Positions 43,598 through 51,782 of a stretch of DNA of 64,000 bases are shown in pieces. The notes beneath the pieces were generated by a model that was not told the DNA's origin, made no database searches, and worked only from the letters and a program-made list of their open reading frames with translations. Source of the DNA: an uncultured Eubacteriales bacterium (lineage in GTDB: Bacteria; Bacillota; Clostridia; Lachnospirales; Lachnospiraceae); the NCBI GenBank assembly GCA_900319795.1, contig ONPU01000001.1, forward strand, positions 124,001 to 188,000, read 5' to 3'. Position numbers and translations under genes: made by a program. How positions within the stretch are numbered: position 1 is the stretch's first letter; every line of letters begins with the position of its first letter.

Positions 43598-44524
43598 TTA
43601 ACTCATTTTACGGAGTTTTTCCAGAAGCATTTCAAAATAGGAAGGCAAAGGGGCTTCGAATTCAACGTAGTTCCCTGTGGAAGGATGGATAAAACCGATT
43701 GTCCTGGCATGAAGAACCTGGCCTTCGATTCCGAACGCGGGTTTTGATGGTCCGTACAGCGGGTCACCGACAAGCGGATGTCCCTTGGATGCCATATGGA
43801 CCCGGATCTGATGTGTCCGGCCGGTCTCAAGAGTAAATTCACAATAGCTGTATTTCCCGAATCGCTCGAGCACCCTGCAATGCGTTACGGCCTCTTTCCC
43901 GCCCTCTTTTACAATGGCCATTTTCTTCCGGTCTTTGGGGTTTCGACCGATATTGCCTGTAATGGTGAATTCGTCCTCTCCGGGATTGCCGTGAACGATA
44001 CCGCAGTATTTTCTTGTGATATGGTGGCCCTTCAGCTGCTCCGCGATGAAGCGGTGCGCTTTATCGTTCTTGCAGACAATGAGCGCCCCGCTGGTATCCT
44101 TGTCAATTCTGTGGACAATTCCGGGCCTTAAGACTCCGTTAATGCCGGACAGCCGGCCTTTGCAGTGAGCCATCACAGCGTTTACCAGCGTACCGTCCGG
44201 ATGGCCGGCAGCAGGATGAACCGTCAGGCCTTTCGGCTTATCCACGATCAGCAGATCCTCATCCTCATAGAGGATTGAAAGCGGAATATCCTGAGGCACA
44301 ATCTCGCATTCCTTTACGGGAGGATGGGAGATCCGGATTTCTTCCCCTTCCTGAATTTTCCGGCTGACCTTAGCTTTCTGCCCGGAAACAAGAACCCTTC
44401 CTTCGTCGATCAGGTTTTCAAAATAGCTGCGCGAGTACTCCGGAAAAGCAAGGCCAAGCGCTTTGTCGAGACGAGTTCCGGCCATTTCCTTTGGCACGAC
44501 AAATGAAATCTCACTGCTCATCAT
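43598..44524 (-). CDS. rluD: RluD-type 23S rRNA pseudouridine synthase
   Basis: 308 aa; ATG 44524 or the next codon. S4 domain (GTRLDKALGLAFPEYSRSYFENLIDEGRVLVSGQ), then LSILYEDEDLLIVDKPKGLTVHPA and the catalytic RPGIVHRIDKDTSGALIVCKND, and LETGRTHQIRVHMASKGHPLVGD. Full signature of RluD (YlyB), adjacent to lspA as in Bacillus and many others. It overlaps the end of lspA. Confidence 0.93.
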   Translation of the reverse strand: MMSSEISFVVPKEMAGTRLDKALGLAFPEYSRSYFENLIDEGRVLVSGQKAKVSRKIQEGEEIRISHPPVKECEIVPQDIPLSILYEDEDLLIVDKPKGLTVHPAAGHPDGTLVNAVMAHCKGRLSGINGVLRPGIVHRIDKDTSGALIVCKNDKAHRFIAEQLKGHHITRKYCGIVHGNPGEDEFTITGNIGRNPKDRKKMAIVKEGGKEAVTHCRVLERFGKYSYCEFTLETGRTHQIRVHMASKGHPLVGDPLYGPSKPAFGIEGQVLHARTIGFIHPSTGNYVEFEAPLPSYFEMLLEKLRKMS

Positions 44525-45062
44525 CGGCCCTCTTTTCGATCTTGCTGTGCTCCTCTCCCGCTTTCGGATTTAAAAATGAGAAGTCTTCTTCTTTATAATA
44601 AAAAAGGACGAGAATAAACATCAGGAACGCGGAAACGGTTACATAGATATCCGCTATATTGAAAATCGGGAAGTCAATCAGCACAAAGTATATAAAATCT
44701 CGCACATAGACAAGTGCCGCACGGTCGATCAGGTTTCCGATCGCTCCTGCGGATACCAGCACACAGAGAATACGAAGTGCCCTGAACGTTCTTATGTTCG
44801 GGATTCTGATCCAGATATACACCATGGCAATGAGGAAGGCGGTTGTCAGAATGATGAAAAACCAGCGCCTGTTCTGAAGGATTCCGAAAGCCGCCCCTCT
44901 GTTTTCCAGATACTGCATACGAAGAACCCCCTTGATCAGATCAACGGGAGCTTGCTTCAAATATTTTTCAGCGAGTATTTTACTCACCTGATCAATGGCC
45001 ACAAGCAGAATAAGTGCCGTGATTCCGGCAATGTTTTTACTGAATGAGTGATTCCGATTCAT
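44511..45062 (-). CDS. lspA: Lipoprotein signal peptidase (signal peptidase II)
   Basis: 183 aa from ATG 45062; the frame also has a TTG at 45086 without a ribosome-binding site. Four membrane segments, YLENRGAAFGIL, and the two catalytic Asp residues in GAIGNLIDRA and FNIADIYVTV. It removes signal peptides of prolipoproteins, including lipobox proteins such as the one at 34718-36040. A C-terminal charged tail of about 35 residues is longer than usual. Confidence 0.94.
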   Translation of the reverse strand: MNRNHSFSKNIAGITALILLVAIDQVSKILAEKYLKQAPVDLIKGVLRMQYLENRGAAFGILQNRRWFFIILTTAFLIAMVYIWIRIPNIRTFRALRILCVLVSAGAIGNLIDRAALVYVRDFIYFVLIDFPIFNIADIYVTVSAFLMFILVLFYYKEEDFSFLNPKAGEEHSKIEKRADDEQ

Positions 45063-45094
45063 ATGGTTTCGTATCGTTCCTATCAATCAAAAAG

Positions 45095-46147
45095 TCAGGA
45101 CATGATGCTGCGGATGCCGGCAAGAAGCTCTTCCTCGCTTACGTCATCCGTGTAGAAGGCGTTTCCGATACGCGAAAGAAGGACAAACCGGATCCCCGCG
45201 GCGGACATTTTCTTATCAGAGCGGGTCAGCTTCAGAATTTCGTCCGGGTCGAGATCACCGACTTTCGTCGGAAGTCCGTAAAGCGTCAGCGTTTCATTGA
45301 TCCGTTTATAATCATTTTCGGAAATAAGGTCTCTTCGCATCGAAATATAGGAAGCTGCCGCAAGGCCTGCCGCAACGCATTCGCCGTGAAGCATTTTAAA
45401 ATCTTTATATTTTTCAACAGCATGCCCGATCGTATGACCGAGATTCAGCAGCGCCCTCTCTCCCGCTTCTTTGGGATCTCTTCGGACGATATCTGTTTTG
45501 ATCGCGGCGCATCTGGCGATGAGATCAGTCAAAATATCGCTTTCCGGATCCCACACCTCCTCATGCTTTTCGCAAAGGAGTTCAAAAAGCTCCCGGTCCG
45601 CTAACAGAGCTGTCTTGATCACTTCACCCATGCCGGATACAAATTCTCTCTTCGGAAGAGTCTTCAGCGTATTTGTCGCGGCATAGATAAACTCCGGCAT
45701 ATGAAATGCCCCGATCATATTTTTATAGGCATCAAGATCCACTGCGGTCTTGCCGCCAATCGAAGAGTCAATCATCGCGAGAAGGGAAGTCGGAAGCTGT
45801 ACGACCCGGATTCCCCTTAAGTAGATCGCAGCGGCAAATCCGGCCATGTCTCCGGTCACACCTCCGCCAAGAGCGAACACACAGTCGTTTCTTCGAATAT
45901 TGCATTTTTGCATCTCACGGATCAGAGCTTCTACGGATGCCAGCGTCTTATACTGTTCACCTGCCTGGAAAGAATAGGTATAGACCCTCCCGAAGCATTT
46001 TAACAGCTCGGCTTCGACGGTTTTGCCATAGAGCGGCATCGTATTGCTGTCGCCGACGAGCATGCAGGAATTGTGAGGAATTCCGCTCTTCAGAACAGCA
46101 TCGGACAGTTCGGAAAATGTTTTTTTGATAATCGGATAATCTCTCAT
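45095..46147 (-). CDS. aroB: 3-dehydroquinate synthase
   Basis: 350 aa from ATG 46147 (GTG at 46153 is an alternative). FALGGGVTGDMAGFAAAIYLRGI (NAD-binding), QLPTSLLAMIDSSIGGKTAVDL, SGMGEVIKTALLAD and the metal-binding NLGHTIGHAVE and LHGECVA are present. Second step of the shikimate pathway. It heads aroB-lspA-rluD and starts only about 10 bp after the sepF terminator. Confidence 0.95.
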   Translation of the reverse strand: MRDYPIIKKTFSELSDAVLKSGIPHNSCMLVGDSNTMPLYGKTVEAELLKCFGRVYTYSFQAGEQYKTLASVEALIREMQKCNIRRNDCVFALGGGVTGDMAGFAAAIYLRGIRVVQLPTSLLAMIDSSIGGKTAVDLDAYKNMIGAFHMPEFIYAATNTLKTLPKREFVSGMGEVIKTALLADRELFELLCEKHEEVWDPESDILTDLIARCAAIKTDIVRRDPKEAGERALLNLGHTIGHAVEKYKDFKMLHGECVAAGLAAASYISMRRDLISENDYKRINETLTLYGLPTKVGDLDPDEILKLTRSDKKMSAAGIRFVLLSRIGNAFYTDDVSEEELLAGIRSIMS

Positions 46148-46153
46148 ATTCAC

Positions 46154-46186
46154 TTACAAAGAAACGCAGTCACATAAAGGACTGCG
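46154..46186 (-). terminator. Terminator after sepF
   Basis: On the - strand CGCAGTC (46180-46186) pairs with GACTGCG (46165-46171) around an 8-nt loop, followed by TTTCTTTG. The aroB start is immediately downstream, so aroB may depend on readthrough. Confidence 0.65.
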
Positions 46187-46208
46187 CAGATAAAATACAT
46201 ATGAATCT

Positions 46209-46919
46209 TTAATACAGACCTCGCATTGACGGAAGGTCAAATGCCCCGTCCAGTATGCTCTGGAAATCACCTGAGATATCGACGCCGCTCGGAGTCAGTA
46301 TGAAAATATAGCTGGAAATCTTCTGAAGATTTCCGTGGAGCGAATAACAGACTCCGCAGGTGAAATCGATGACTCTCTGTGCGATATCCACATCCAGACC
46401 TTCCAGATTCAGAACGACAGTGCAGTCATCCATAAGCGTATCCGCGATCTCTCTGGTATCTTCCATTGAGGAAGGCCTGACCACATTCACTTCCATGGGC
46501 AGGGACCCCTTTCTTCTTTGAACGGGTGCCTTGCGTGCTGCCGGTTTCGGTCGTTCCACGGGCTTTTTTTCCGCTGTTCTTGTGGAAGCGGAAGAAGCAT
46601 AAGACACTTTTCGCGCCGTTGAGCTTCCGGATCTTACGGCTTTCTTCTCCGTGGCTGCGGAAGGCGTCTTTTTTACCTCCCTGGAAGAAGCTTTGCTGCG
46701 GGACGGCTTCGGGGCAGGTTCATCAAATTCATCAAAGTCATCGTCGTCTTCGTCTTCATCATCCATTGTAAATCGGCTGAAAAAACGCTTTCTGGGTTTG
46801 ACATTGTCCTCCGGGGCGTCAGCCTCATCAAGATCATCTTCCTCGTCCAGAAAATCATCTTCGTCATCAAAATCATCGTTCAGTTTGATGGCATTGAGAA
46901 AACGGTCAATTATGCTCAT
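46209..46919 (-). CDS. sepF: Cell division protein SepF
   Basis: 236 aa. The N-terminal amphipathic helix MSIIDRFLNAIKL is the membrane-binding element. It is followed by a long acidic, then Ser/Ala/Lys/Arg-rich linker (about 12-140), and the C-terminal core (VVRPSSMEDTREIADTLMDDCTVVLNLEGLD ... QRVIDFTCGVCYSLHGNLQKI) that polymerises and binds FtsZ. The linker makes it much longer than the usual 150 aa. AGAGGTGGGAG lies before ATG. It is downstream of yggS, as in the ylmE-ylmF order. Confidence 0.93.
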   Translation of the reverse strand: MSIIDRFLNAIKLNDDFDDEDDFLDEEDDLDEADAPEDNVKPRKRFFSRFTMDDEDEDDDDFDEFDEPAPKPSRSKASSREVKKTPSAATEKKAVRSGSSTARKVSYASSASTRTAEKKPVERPKPAARKAPVQRRKGSLPMEVNVVRPSSMEDTREIADTLMDDCTVVLNLEGLDVDIAQRVIDFTCGVCYSLHGNLQKISSYIFILTPSGVDISGDFQSILDGAFDLPSMRGLY

Positions 46920-46933
46920 TGATCTCCCACCTC

Positions 46934-47623
46934 TTAATCATAGTGACGTGCACCAAAGATTTCTGTTCCGACGCGCACACATGTCGCGCCTTCTTCAACT
47001 GCCACTACATAATCATTAGACATCCCCATGCTGAGAATGCCCACTGTTTCATTATTATCGTTTTGCAAATCAGTGTCAACACTTAATTGACGGAGTTCCC
47101 TGAAGTACTTCCGGTTCTCTTCCGGATCCGCTACATACGGAGCGCTGGTCATATATCCGCACAGCTTCACATGCGGCAAAGAGCGGATATAAGCGGCAAG
47201 CTCTGGCGCCTCGTCAATACGGACTCCGAATTTGCTCTCTTCTTCTCCTACGTTTACCTCAATCAGAACGGAGATCACACGGTTGTGCTTGAAAGCTTCC
47301 TTTTCAATCGTATCCGCGAGTTCCTTAGAATCGACAGAGTGGATCAGGTAAATATAATCCGCGATATATTTGACCTTATTTCTCTGAAGATGACCGATCA
47401 TGTGCCAGCGGATGTCTTTCGGAAGTTCTTCGTGTTTTTCCCGAAGCTCCTGGACATAATTCTCACCGAAATCTCTCTGACCCGCCTCATAGAGTTCCAT
47501 AATAGCGGATGCGGGTTTTGTCTTACTGACAGCCAGAAGAAGGACATCTTCCGGTTTTCTTCCGCTTCTTTTACATGCCGCGTCTATTTTCCCGCGTACA
47601 ATTTCAAGCTGTTCCCGAAGCAT
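46934..47623 (-). CDS. yggS: YggS-family PLP-binding protein
   Basis: 229 aa from ATG 47623, preceded by AAGGGGTG 6 bp upstream; an ATG at 47641 overlapping the previous stop would add six residues. PLP lysine in LLLAVSKTKP, then FGENYVQELREK, HMIGHLQRNKVK, and the C-terminal LSMGMSNDYVVAVEEGATCVRVGTEIFG. It buffers pyridoxal 5'-phosphate and amino-acid levels. Upstream partner of sepF (YlmE position). Confidence 0.94.
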   Translation of the reverse strand: MLREQLEIVRGKIDAACKRSGRKPEDVLLLAVSKTKPASAIMELYEAGQRDFGENYVQELREKHEELPKDIRWHMIGHLQRNKVKYIADYIYLIHSVDSKELADTIEKEAFKHNRVISVLIEVNVGEEESKFGVRIDEAPELAAYIRSLPHVKLCGYMTSAPYVADPEENRKYFRELRQLSVDTDLQNDNNETVGILSMGMSNDYVVAVEEGATCVRVGTEIFGARHYD

Positions 47624-47637
47624 GGTGTTCACCCCTT

Positions 47638-49020
47638 TCATCTGGCGGTAATCTGGGAATCATGTACATCCGAAGCATTTTCCACGATATTGTCGAACTG
47701 GGCAATTCCGTAGGAGGTGCCTTTTTCGACGATGCAGTAATCCTCGTTTTTATCAATGATATTGACTCTTCGAAATACTGCGTAACCCTTATTCATATTG
47801 TAAACGCCTTCGAGCTCGGCGGAATCCTTGATGATAAAACGGTCCGTGGAACCTTCACGGATAATGATATCTCCGGCGGAAAACTCGGTATCATCAAGAT
47901 AATAGCGTCCGTTCGCGTGATCATAGATGACAGGCATCACAAACTGCGTCGTGGCATTGCCTTCCCGGTCTGTTACCGCTTTGAGGAACCCGATTTCGTT
48001 GGAGTCTCCGCCAAAGGCCGCGTATTCGTCGGGAACGGTGAAAAACCGTTTGGTTACAATGGACGAAACCGGTATTTTCAAACCGAGCTGTGTATTGGTT
48101 ACCAGTTCGATATCGATAAAACGATTGTCCAGATAGCGGATCATTCCGCTTGTAAAATCGAGTTTTCCGTAATAGGACCCGTTTTCCATCGTAAGGATGG
48201 TAAGAGTAGCTTTCTGAGTAATTCCGTCCTTCAGAAATTTTACTCTGATATTGCTGATATCTCCGAGTCTTACGATCTGCTGGGCACTTAACGGAATGAG
48301 CAGCGACCAGTTCTCCGAATCGATCAGCCGGTAAACGGGATCCCCTGTTTTTACGGCATCACCCGTCTTCAGGCTCTTCATTTCATAGAGTTTCCGGTCA
48401 AAGTCATCGGCGGTAATGGGCCGGTCTTTGAGATCCTCCATGCCGTCCGTCGTATAACTGATGACTCCCTCCATAGGAGCCATATTCAGTGTAGAGTCTC
48501 CGATCGTCATCGTAGACGAGGAGGTACTTCCGTCGAGCGCGGCGTTGAGGATCGCTCCTTCCACCTGATATTTCAATGAATAGATATTGTGGAAATCCGT
48601 ATCGGAAAAAGTCTGCGCGAAAGAATCGATATTGCCGTGGATTTTCTTCAAAGTTTCCGCGGAAACCGGCTGCTCCTTCGCTTCCTGTCTCGAGGAACTG
48701 ATGCCGTATACCACTCCGCCGCTGCGTATTTTCGCGTTATCCGCGGCGTAATAATTGATATATCCTCCGGCATCCGCCCTGAACAGTCTTTCGGAATAGA
48801 CGGCAAGACCCGTATAATTGGTGTTTTTGGTAAGAGGACCGGCTGTCACCTGGTAGGAACGCACATGTGTCGCCGTCATATAGATGAAGACACTGATGAG
48901 CATATAGACAAATATGATGCCAAAAATAATCGTTCCGATATTCGGCGTGAAAATCTGCCTGATACCGGAACGATTGCCATGCTCCGCATGTGTTGAGTTG
49001 AAAGAATTACGATTGAACAT
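47638..49020 (-). CDS. HlyD-like membrane-anchored adaptor protein
   Basis: 460 aa. One N-terminal membrane segment (about 30-52, IGTIIFGIIFVYMLISVFIYM), then an extracytoplasmic chain with a lipoyl/barrel-sandwich look (GPLTKNTNYTGLAVYSERLFRADAGGYINYY and LKTGDAVKTGDPVYRLID) and beta-rich C-terminal repeats. Proteins of this type are annotated HlyD-family but occur without an ABC or RND transporter, next to yggS-sepF in Lachnospiraceae. It may have a wall- or division-linked role; this is inference from context. Confidence 0.8.
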   Translation of the reverse strand: MFNRNSFNSTHAEHGNRSGIRQIFTPNIGTIIFGIIFVYMLISVFIYMTATHVRSYQVTAGPLTKNTNYTGLAVYSERLFRADAGGYINYYAADNAKIRSGGVVYGISSSRQEAKEQPVSAETLKKIHGNIDSFAQTFSDTDFHNIYSLKYQVEGAILNAALDGSTSSSTMTIGDSTLNMAPMEGVISYTTDGMEDLKDRPITADDFDRKLYEMKSLKTGDAVKTGDPVYRLIDSENWSLLIPLSAQQIVRLGDISNIRVKFLKDGITQKATLTILTMENGSYYGKLDFTSGMIRYLDNRFIDIELVTNTQLGLKIPVSSIVTKRFFTVPDEYAAFGGDSNEIGFLKAVTDREGNATTQFVMPVIYDHANGRYYLDDTEFSAGDIIIREGSTDRFIIKDSAELEGVYNMNKGYAVFRRVNIIDKNEDYCIVEKGTSYGIAQFDNIVENASDVHDSQITAR

Positions 49021-49442
49021 TAAAGCGCAATCAACACCTTTTCTTTGAGCTTGTCACTGAGTTCATCCGCGTCCATCGAGAGCGAGATGACGATATTGAT
49101 GTCAAACATAGTGCTCAGGCGGTCCAGCTTGAGGATCACGTTCGTCACGTCCTCTCCTTCCGCTACCTTCGCGCATTTCAAAAAGCCATCCATATAAACG
49201 GACTGAAGATCATGGTCCTGAGAAATAATACCGCTGATAAACCCGGCAAATTCATCGCTGGAAGTAATCGGATATCTGGACATATCAATCAGACGAATCC
49301 TGTTATTGAGCTCAAACATGTGAGCGCTGTTCCGATCGATAAAGACAATATTTCCGTTAGCAGTCTTGATCTCTTCGTTTGCTCTGGCAAGGATTTCCGT
49401 TGTTTTTCCCTTACCCTTCTGTCCGCAGACCAACTGAACCAT
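49020..49442 (-). CDS. Small P-loop nucleotide-binding protein of unknown function
   Basis: 140 aa, GGGAGGT before ATG. The Walker A QLVCGQKGKGKTTEIL is at the very start; IVFIDRN may be the Walker B. Homologs are sometimes labelled twitching-motility protein, but the secretion-ATPase domains are absent. It overlaps the HlyD-like gene by one base and leads the operon with yggS and sepF, suggesting a division or envelope role. Confidence 0.75.
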   Translation of the reverse strand: MVQLVCGQKGKGKTTEILARANEEIKTANGNIVFIDRNSAHMFELNNRIRLIDMSRYPITSSDEFAGFISGIISQDHDLQSVYMDGFLKCAKVAEGEDVTNVILKLDRLSTMFDINIVISLSMDADELSDKLKEKVLIAL

Positions 49443-49516
49443 TGGCAGTTACCTCCCTGAATTGTATGTTATTGTTTGTAAAATCAGGAGAACCGAACTC
49501 CTTTTTATATCTATAG

Positions 49517-49545
49517 ATTATAGAATAGAGAAGGCTAAAAAACAA
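49517..49545 (-). promoter_or_regulatory. Promoter of the P-loop/HlyD-like/yggS/sepF operon
   Basis: On the - strand: -35 TTGTTT (49540-49545), 17-bp spacer, -10 TATAAT (49517-49522). The leader carries an AGGAG/CTCCT mini-hairpin flanked by A and T runs. Confidence 0.7.
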
Positions 49546-49575
49546 GTCTCATTGCCTTCCAAAAGACCCGACGCC

Positions 49576-50583
49576 CTAGCTGTTGATCTGCATCAGAAGG
49601 AGATTCATATCCTTGTAGAGATCTTCCTTCGAAGCCGCCCTTACGATGACGGAGATAAAAAACTGGCCGTAGGCATTGCGCGAGATTACGGAAAGACAGT
49701 TGCCGGCAGCCGACGTGGTTCCTGTTTTGCCTCCCAGAACCGTTACGTCTTTGGGCGGTTCCACTTCGCCCGTCAGGTATTTATCGGTGGAATCCAGCGT
49801 CACATGCTTCTCATTTCCCTCCGCGTCTTTGTACTGGAGGTCATAGACAGAGACCTGGATGATGTTGACGAACTCATCGTACTTCATCGCTTCGTTGAGC
49901 ATCAGATAGATGTCATAGACGGTTGTATAGTGATTTTCGTCATGCAGACCCGTCGGATTCGTGAAATGACTGTTCGTGCAGCCGATTTTCAGCAGTTCTT
50001 CATTCATCATTGTGACGAACTTTTCCTGTGTGCCGCCGACGGTACGGGCGATGGCCTGAGCCGCGTCATTTCCCGAATGAATAAGGAGGCCGCGCATCAG
50101 ATTCTTCATGGAAACCTGATCGCCGATTCGGAATCCGACGACCTGTGAACCGGATTCGAGTTCGAGATCGCGCCAGTTAATCGTGACGGTTTCTTCCATC
50201 TTATCCGATTTCAGAGCCAGAATAGCGGTCATCAGCTTCGTGATACTGGCCGGATAGATCTGCTGGTGCATATCCTTTGAAAAGAGAACTTTGCGTTCGT
50301 CAAGCGAAAACAGCGCTCCTCTCTCATTTCCGATCAGTTCGACATTTTCATTGGAAATGTTGTCGCCTCCGAAGCACAGGGAAGATGCCAGCGAATCATC
50401 TGTTTCCATAGCCGTCTGATCCGCGCTGGAAAATGCCATGGTTTCGTTTTTCCACATGAACGGTATTTCCAGATTGTTCCCTTTTCGCGAGATCCTGATC
50501 ACCAGAAAGATCGCGCAGATGATCAGAAACAGCGTAAGAAACAGGACTGCCGAGATCAGGGCGCGTCTGTTTTTATTTTTCAT
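49576..50583 (-). CDS. dacA: D-alanyl-D-alanine carboxypeptidase, S11 family
   Basis: 335 aa with an N-terminal membrane segment (about 8-28). Active-site motifs: SITK with Ser113 (YPASITKLM), SGN (LLIHSGNDAAQ) and KTG (VLGGKTGTTSAAG). It trims the terminal D-Ala of peptidoglycan pentapeptides. It lacks the usual C-terminal anchor because the anchor is N-terminal. It overlaps rodA by 4 bp, last gene of the elongation cluster. Confidence 0.92.
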   Translation of the reverse strand: MKNKNRRALISAVLFLTLFLIICAIFLVIRISRKGNNLEIPFMWKNETMAFSSADQTAMETDDSLASSLCFGGDNISNENVELIGNERGALFSLDERKVLFSKDMHQQIYPASITKLMTAILALKSDKMEETVTINWRDLELESGSQVVGFRIGDQVSMKNLMRGLLIHSGNDAAQAIARTVGGTQEKFVTMMNEELLKIGCTNSHFTNPTGLHDENHYTTVYDIYLMLNEAMKYDEFVNIIQVSVYDLQYKDAEGNEKHVTLDSTDKYLTGEVEPPKDVTVLGGKTGTTSAAGNCLSVISRNAYGQFFISVIVRAASKEDLYKDMNLLLMQINS

Positions 50584-51746
50584 AGACGCACTTTCCCCCT
50601 TTCCCTTTGCAGTCTGCGCATTTCAGGGCTGATGCGGATCTTCGTCTGCAGGCCCGCGTTGAGGACGAGGCCCATCCCGAGGAACAGTGTCAGGAGGGAA
50701 GTAAGACCGTAGCTGACAAACGGCAGCGGCGTTCCCGTATTCGGAAGAATTCTTGTCGCGACCCCGATATTGATGAAGCTCTGTATGGAAATCAGTGTCG
50801 CCATGCCGCAGCAGATAATCTGCCCAGACAGGTCTTTCGCTCTCATGGAAATGAGCAGGCATTCCAGCGATATCAGCAACAGCAGAATCACAATACCCGC
50901 GCTTCCGAGAAAGCCGAGCTCCTCTCCTGCCACCGTAAAAATGAAGTCTGTCTGGATTTCCGCTATGAAATCGCCTTTGTTCGCGGAACTGGCATCGTTA
51001 TTGTTCAGTCCCTTGCCTGACAGCTCCCCGCTTCCGATCGCGATGACGGAATTGTTCTGCTGTGTCGTATCGTCGGTATATTCCTTACTTTCCGGATTCA
51101 GAAACGCCATGATTCTCTGGCGCTGATAGTCTTTGATCAGAGTCTGGTCCGGCTGGACGACAATACTCATAAAGATAATGATCACGGGCACGAAAATACA
51201 TAAAACACCAAATATATATTTGTAGCTGAGGCCCGCGATATAATACATGACGGCGAAAAGAACCGCGACGGTAATCGTATTCTTCAGGTCCGGCTGGCTG
51301 AGAATGAGAATCAGCGGCAGCGCGATCAGAAGCAGGGATCTGAGAACCGTCGTAAAGCTGTTCAGGTCATTTTCATGTTCCATAAAGTACTTCGCGAAGA
51401 AAATGATCAGAATGATTTTGGACAGCTCCACCGGCTGAAAACGGATACCCGCTATGGTCAGCCAGCGGGTTGCGCCGTTGACGTTATTTCCGAGATTCAG
51501 GAGACGGACCGCGGCGAGCATCAGAAGGTTGCCGAAATACATCACCCAGTAGAAATTCATGATCCATGAATAGTCCATGACGGATACAATCAGCATAATG
51601 ATAATACCCGCTATTACGCCGGCAAGCTGTCTGGTCTGCAATGACGGCTCGGCGCTCCCTACCAGAAGCACACCCAGTGACGATAACACAATGAGCCAGA
51701 GAACCAATCTGAAATTATAATCCTTTAAACGATATTGTCTGAACAT
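50580..51746 (-). CDS. rodA: Rod shape-determining protein RodA (SEDS glycosyltransferase)
   Basis: 388 aa, about ten membrane segments. SEDS motifs: NGATRWLTIAGIRFQPVELSK, LSQPDLKNTI (catalytic Asp region), GSGELSGKGL, IAEIQTDFIFTVAGEELGFLG and LPNTGTPLPFVSYGLTS. It polymerises glycan strands with the PBP2 encoded just upstream. The assignment as RodA rather than FtsW/SpoVE rests on neighbours (PBP2, MreBCD). Confidence 0.9.
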   Translation of the reverse strand: MFRQYRLKDYNFRLVLWLIVLSSLGVLLVGSAEPSLQTRQLAGVIAGIIIMLIVSVMDYSWIMNFYWVMYFGNLLMLAAVRLLNLGNNVNGATRWLTIAGIRFQPVELSKIILIIFFAKYFMEHENDLNSFTTVLRSLLLIALPLILILSQPDLKNTITVAVLFAVMYYIAGLSYKYIFGVLCIFVPVIIIFMSIVVQPDQTLIKDYQRQRIMAFLNPESKEYTDDTTQQNNSVIAIGSGELSGKGLNNNDASSANKGDFIAEIQTDFIFTVAGEELGFLGSAGIVILLLLISLECLLISMRAKDLSGQIICCGMATLISIQSFINIGVATRILPNTGTPLPFVSYGLTSLLTLFLGMGLVLNAGLQTKIRISPEMRRLQRERGKVRL

Positions 51747-51782
51747 AATGTCACCTGCCTTTTCCGCGCCCGGTGGAATCCA

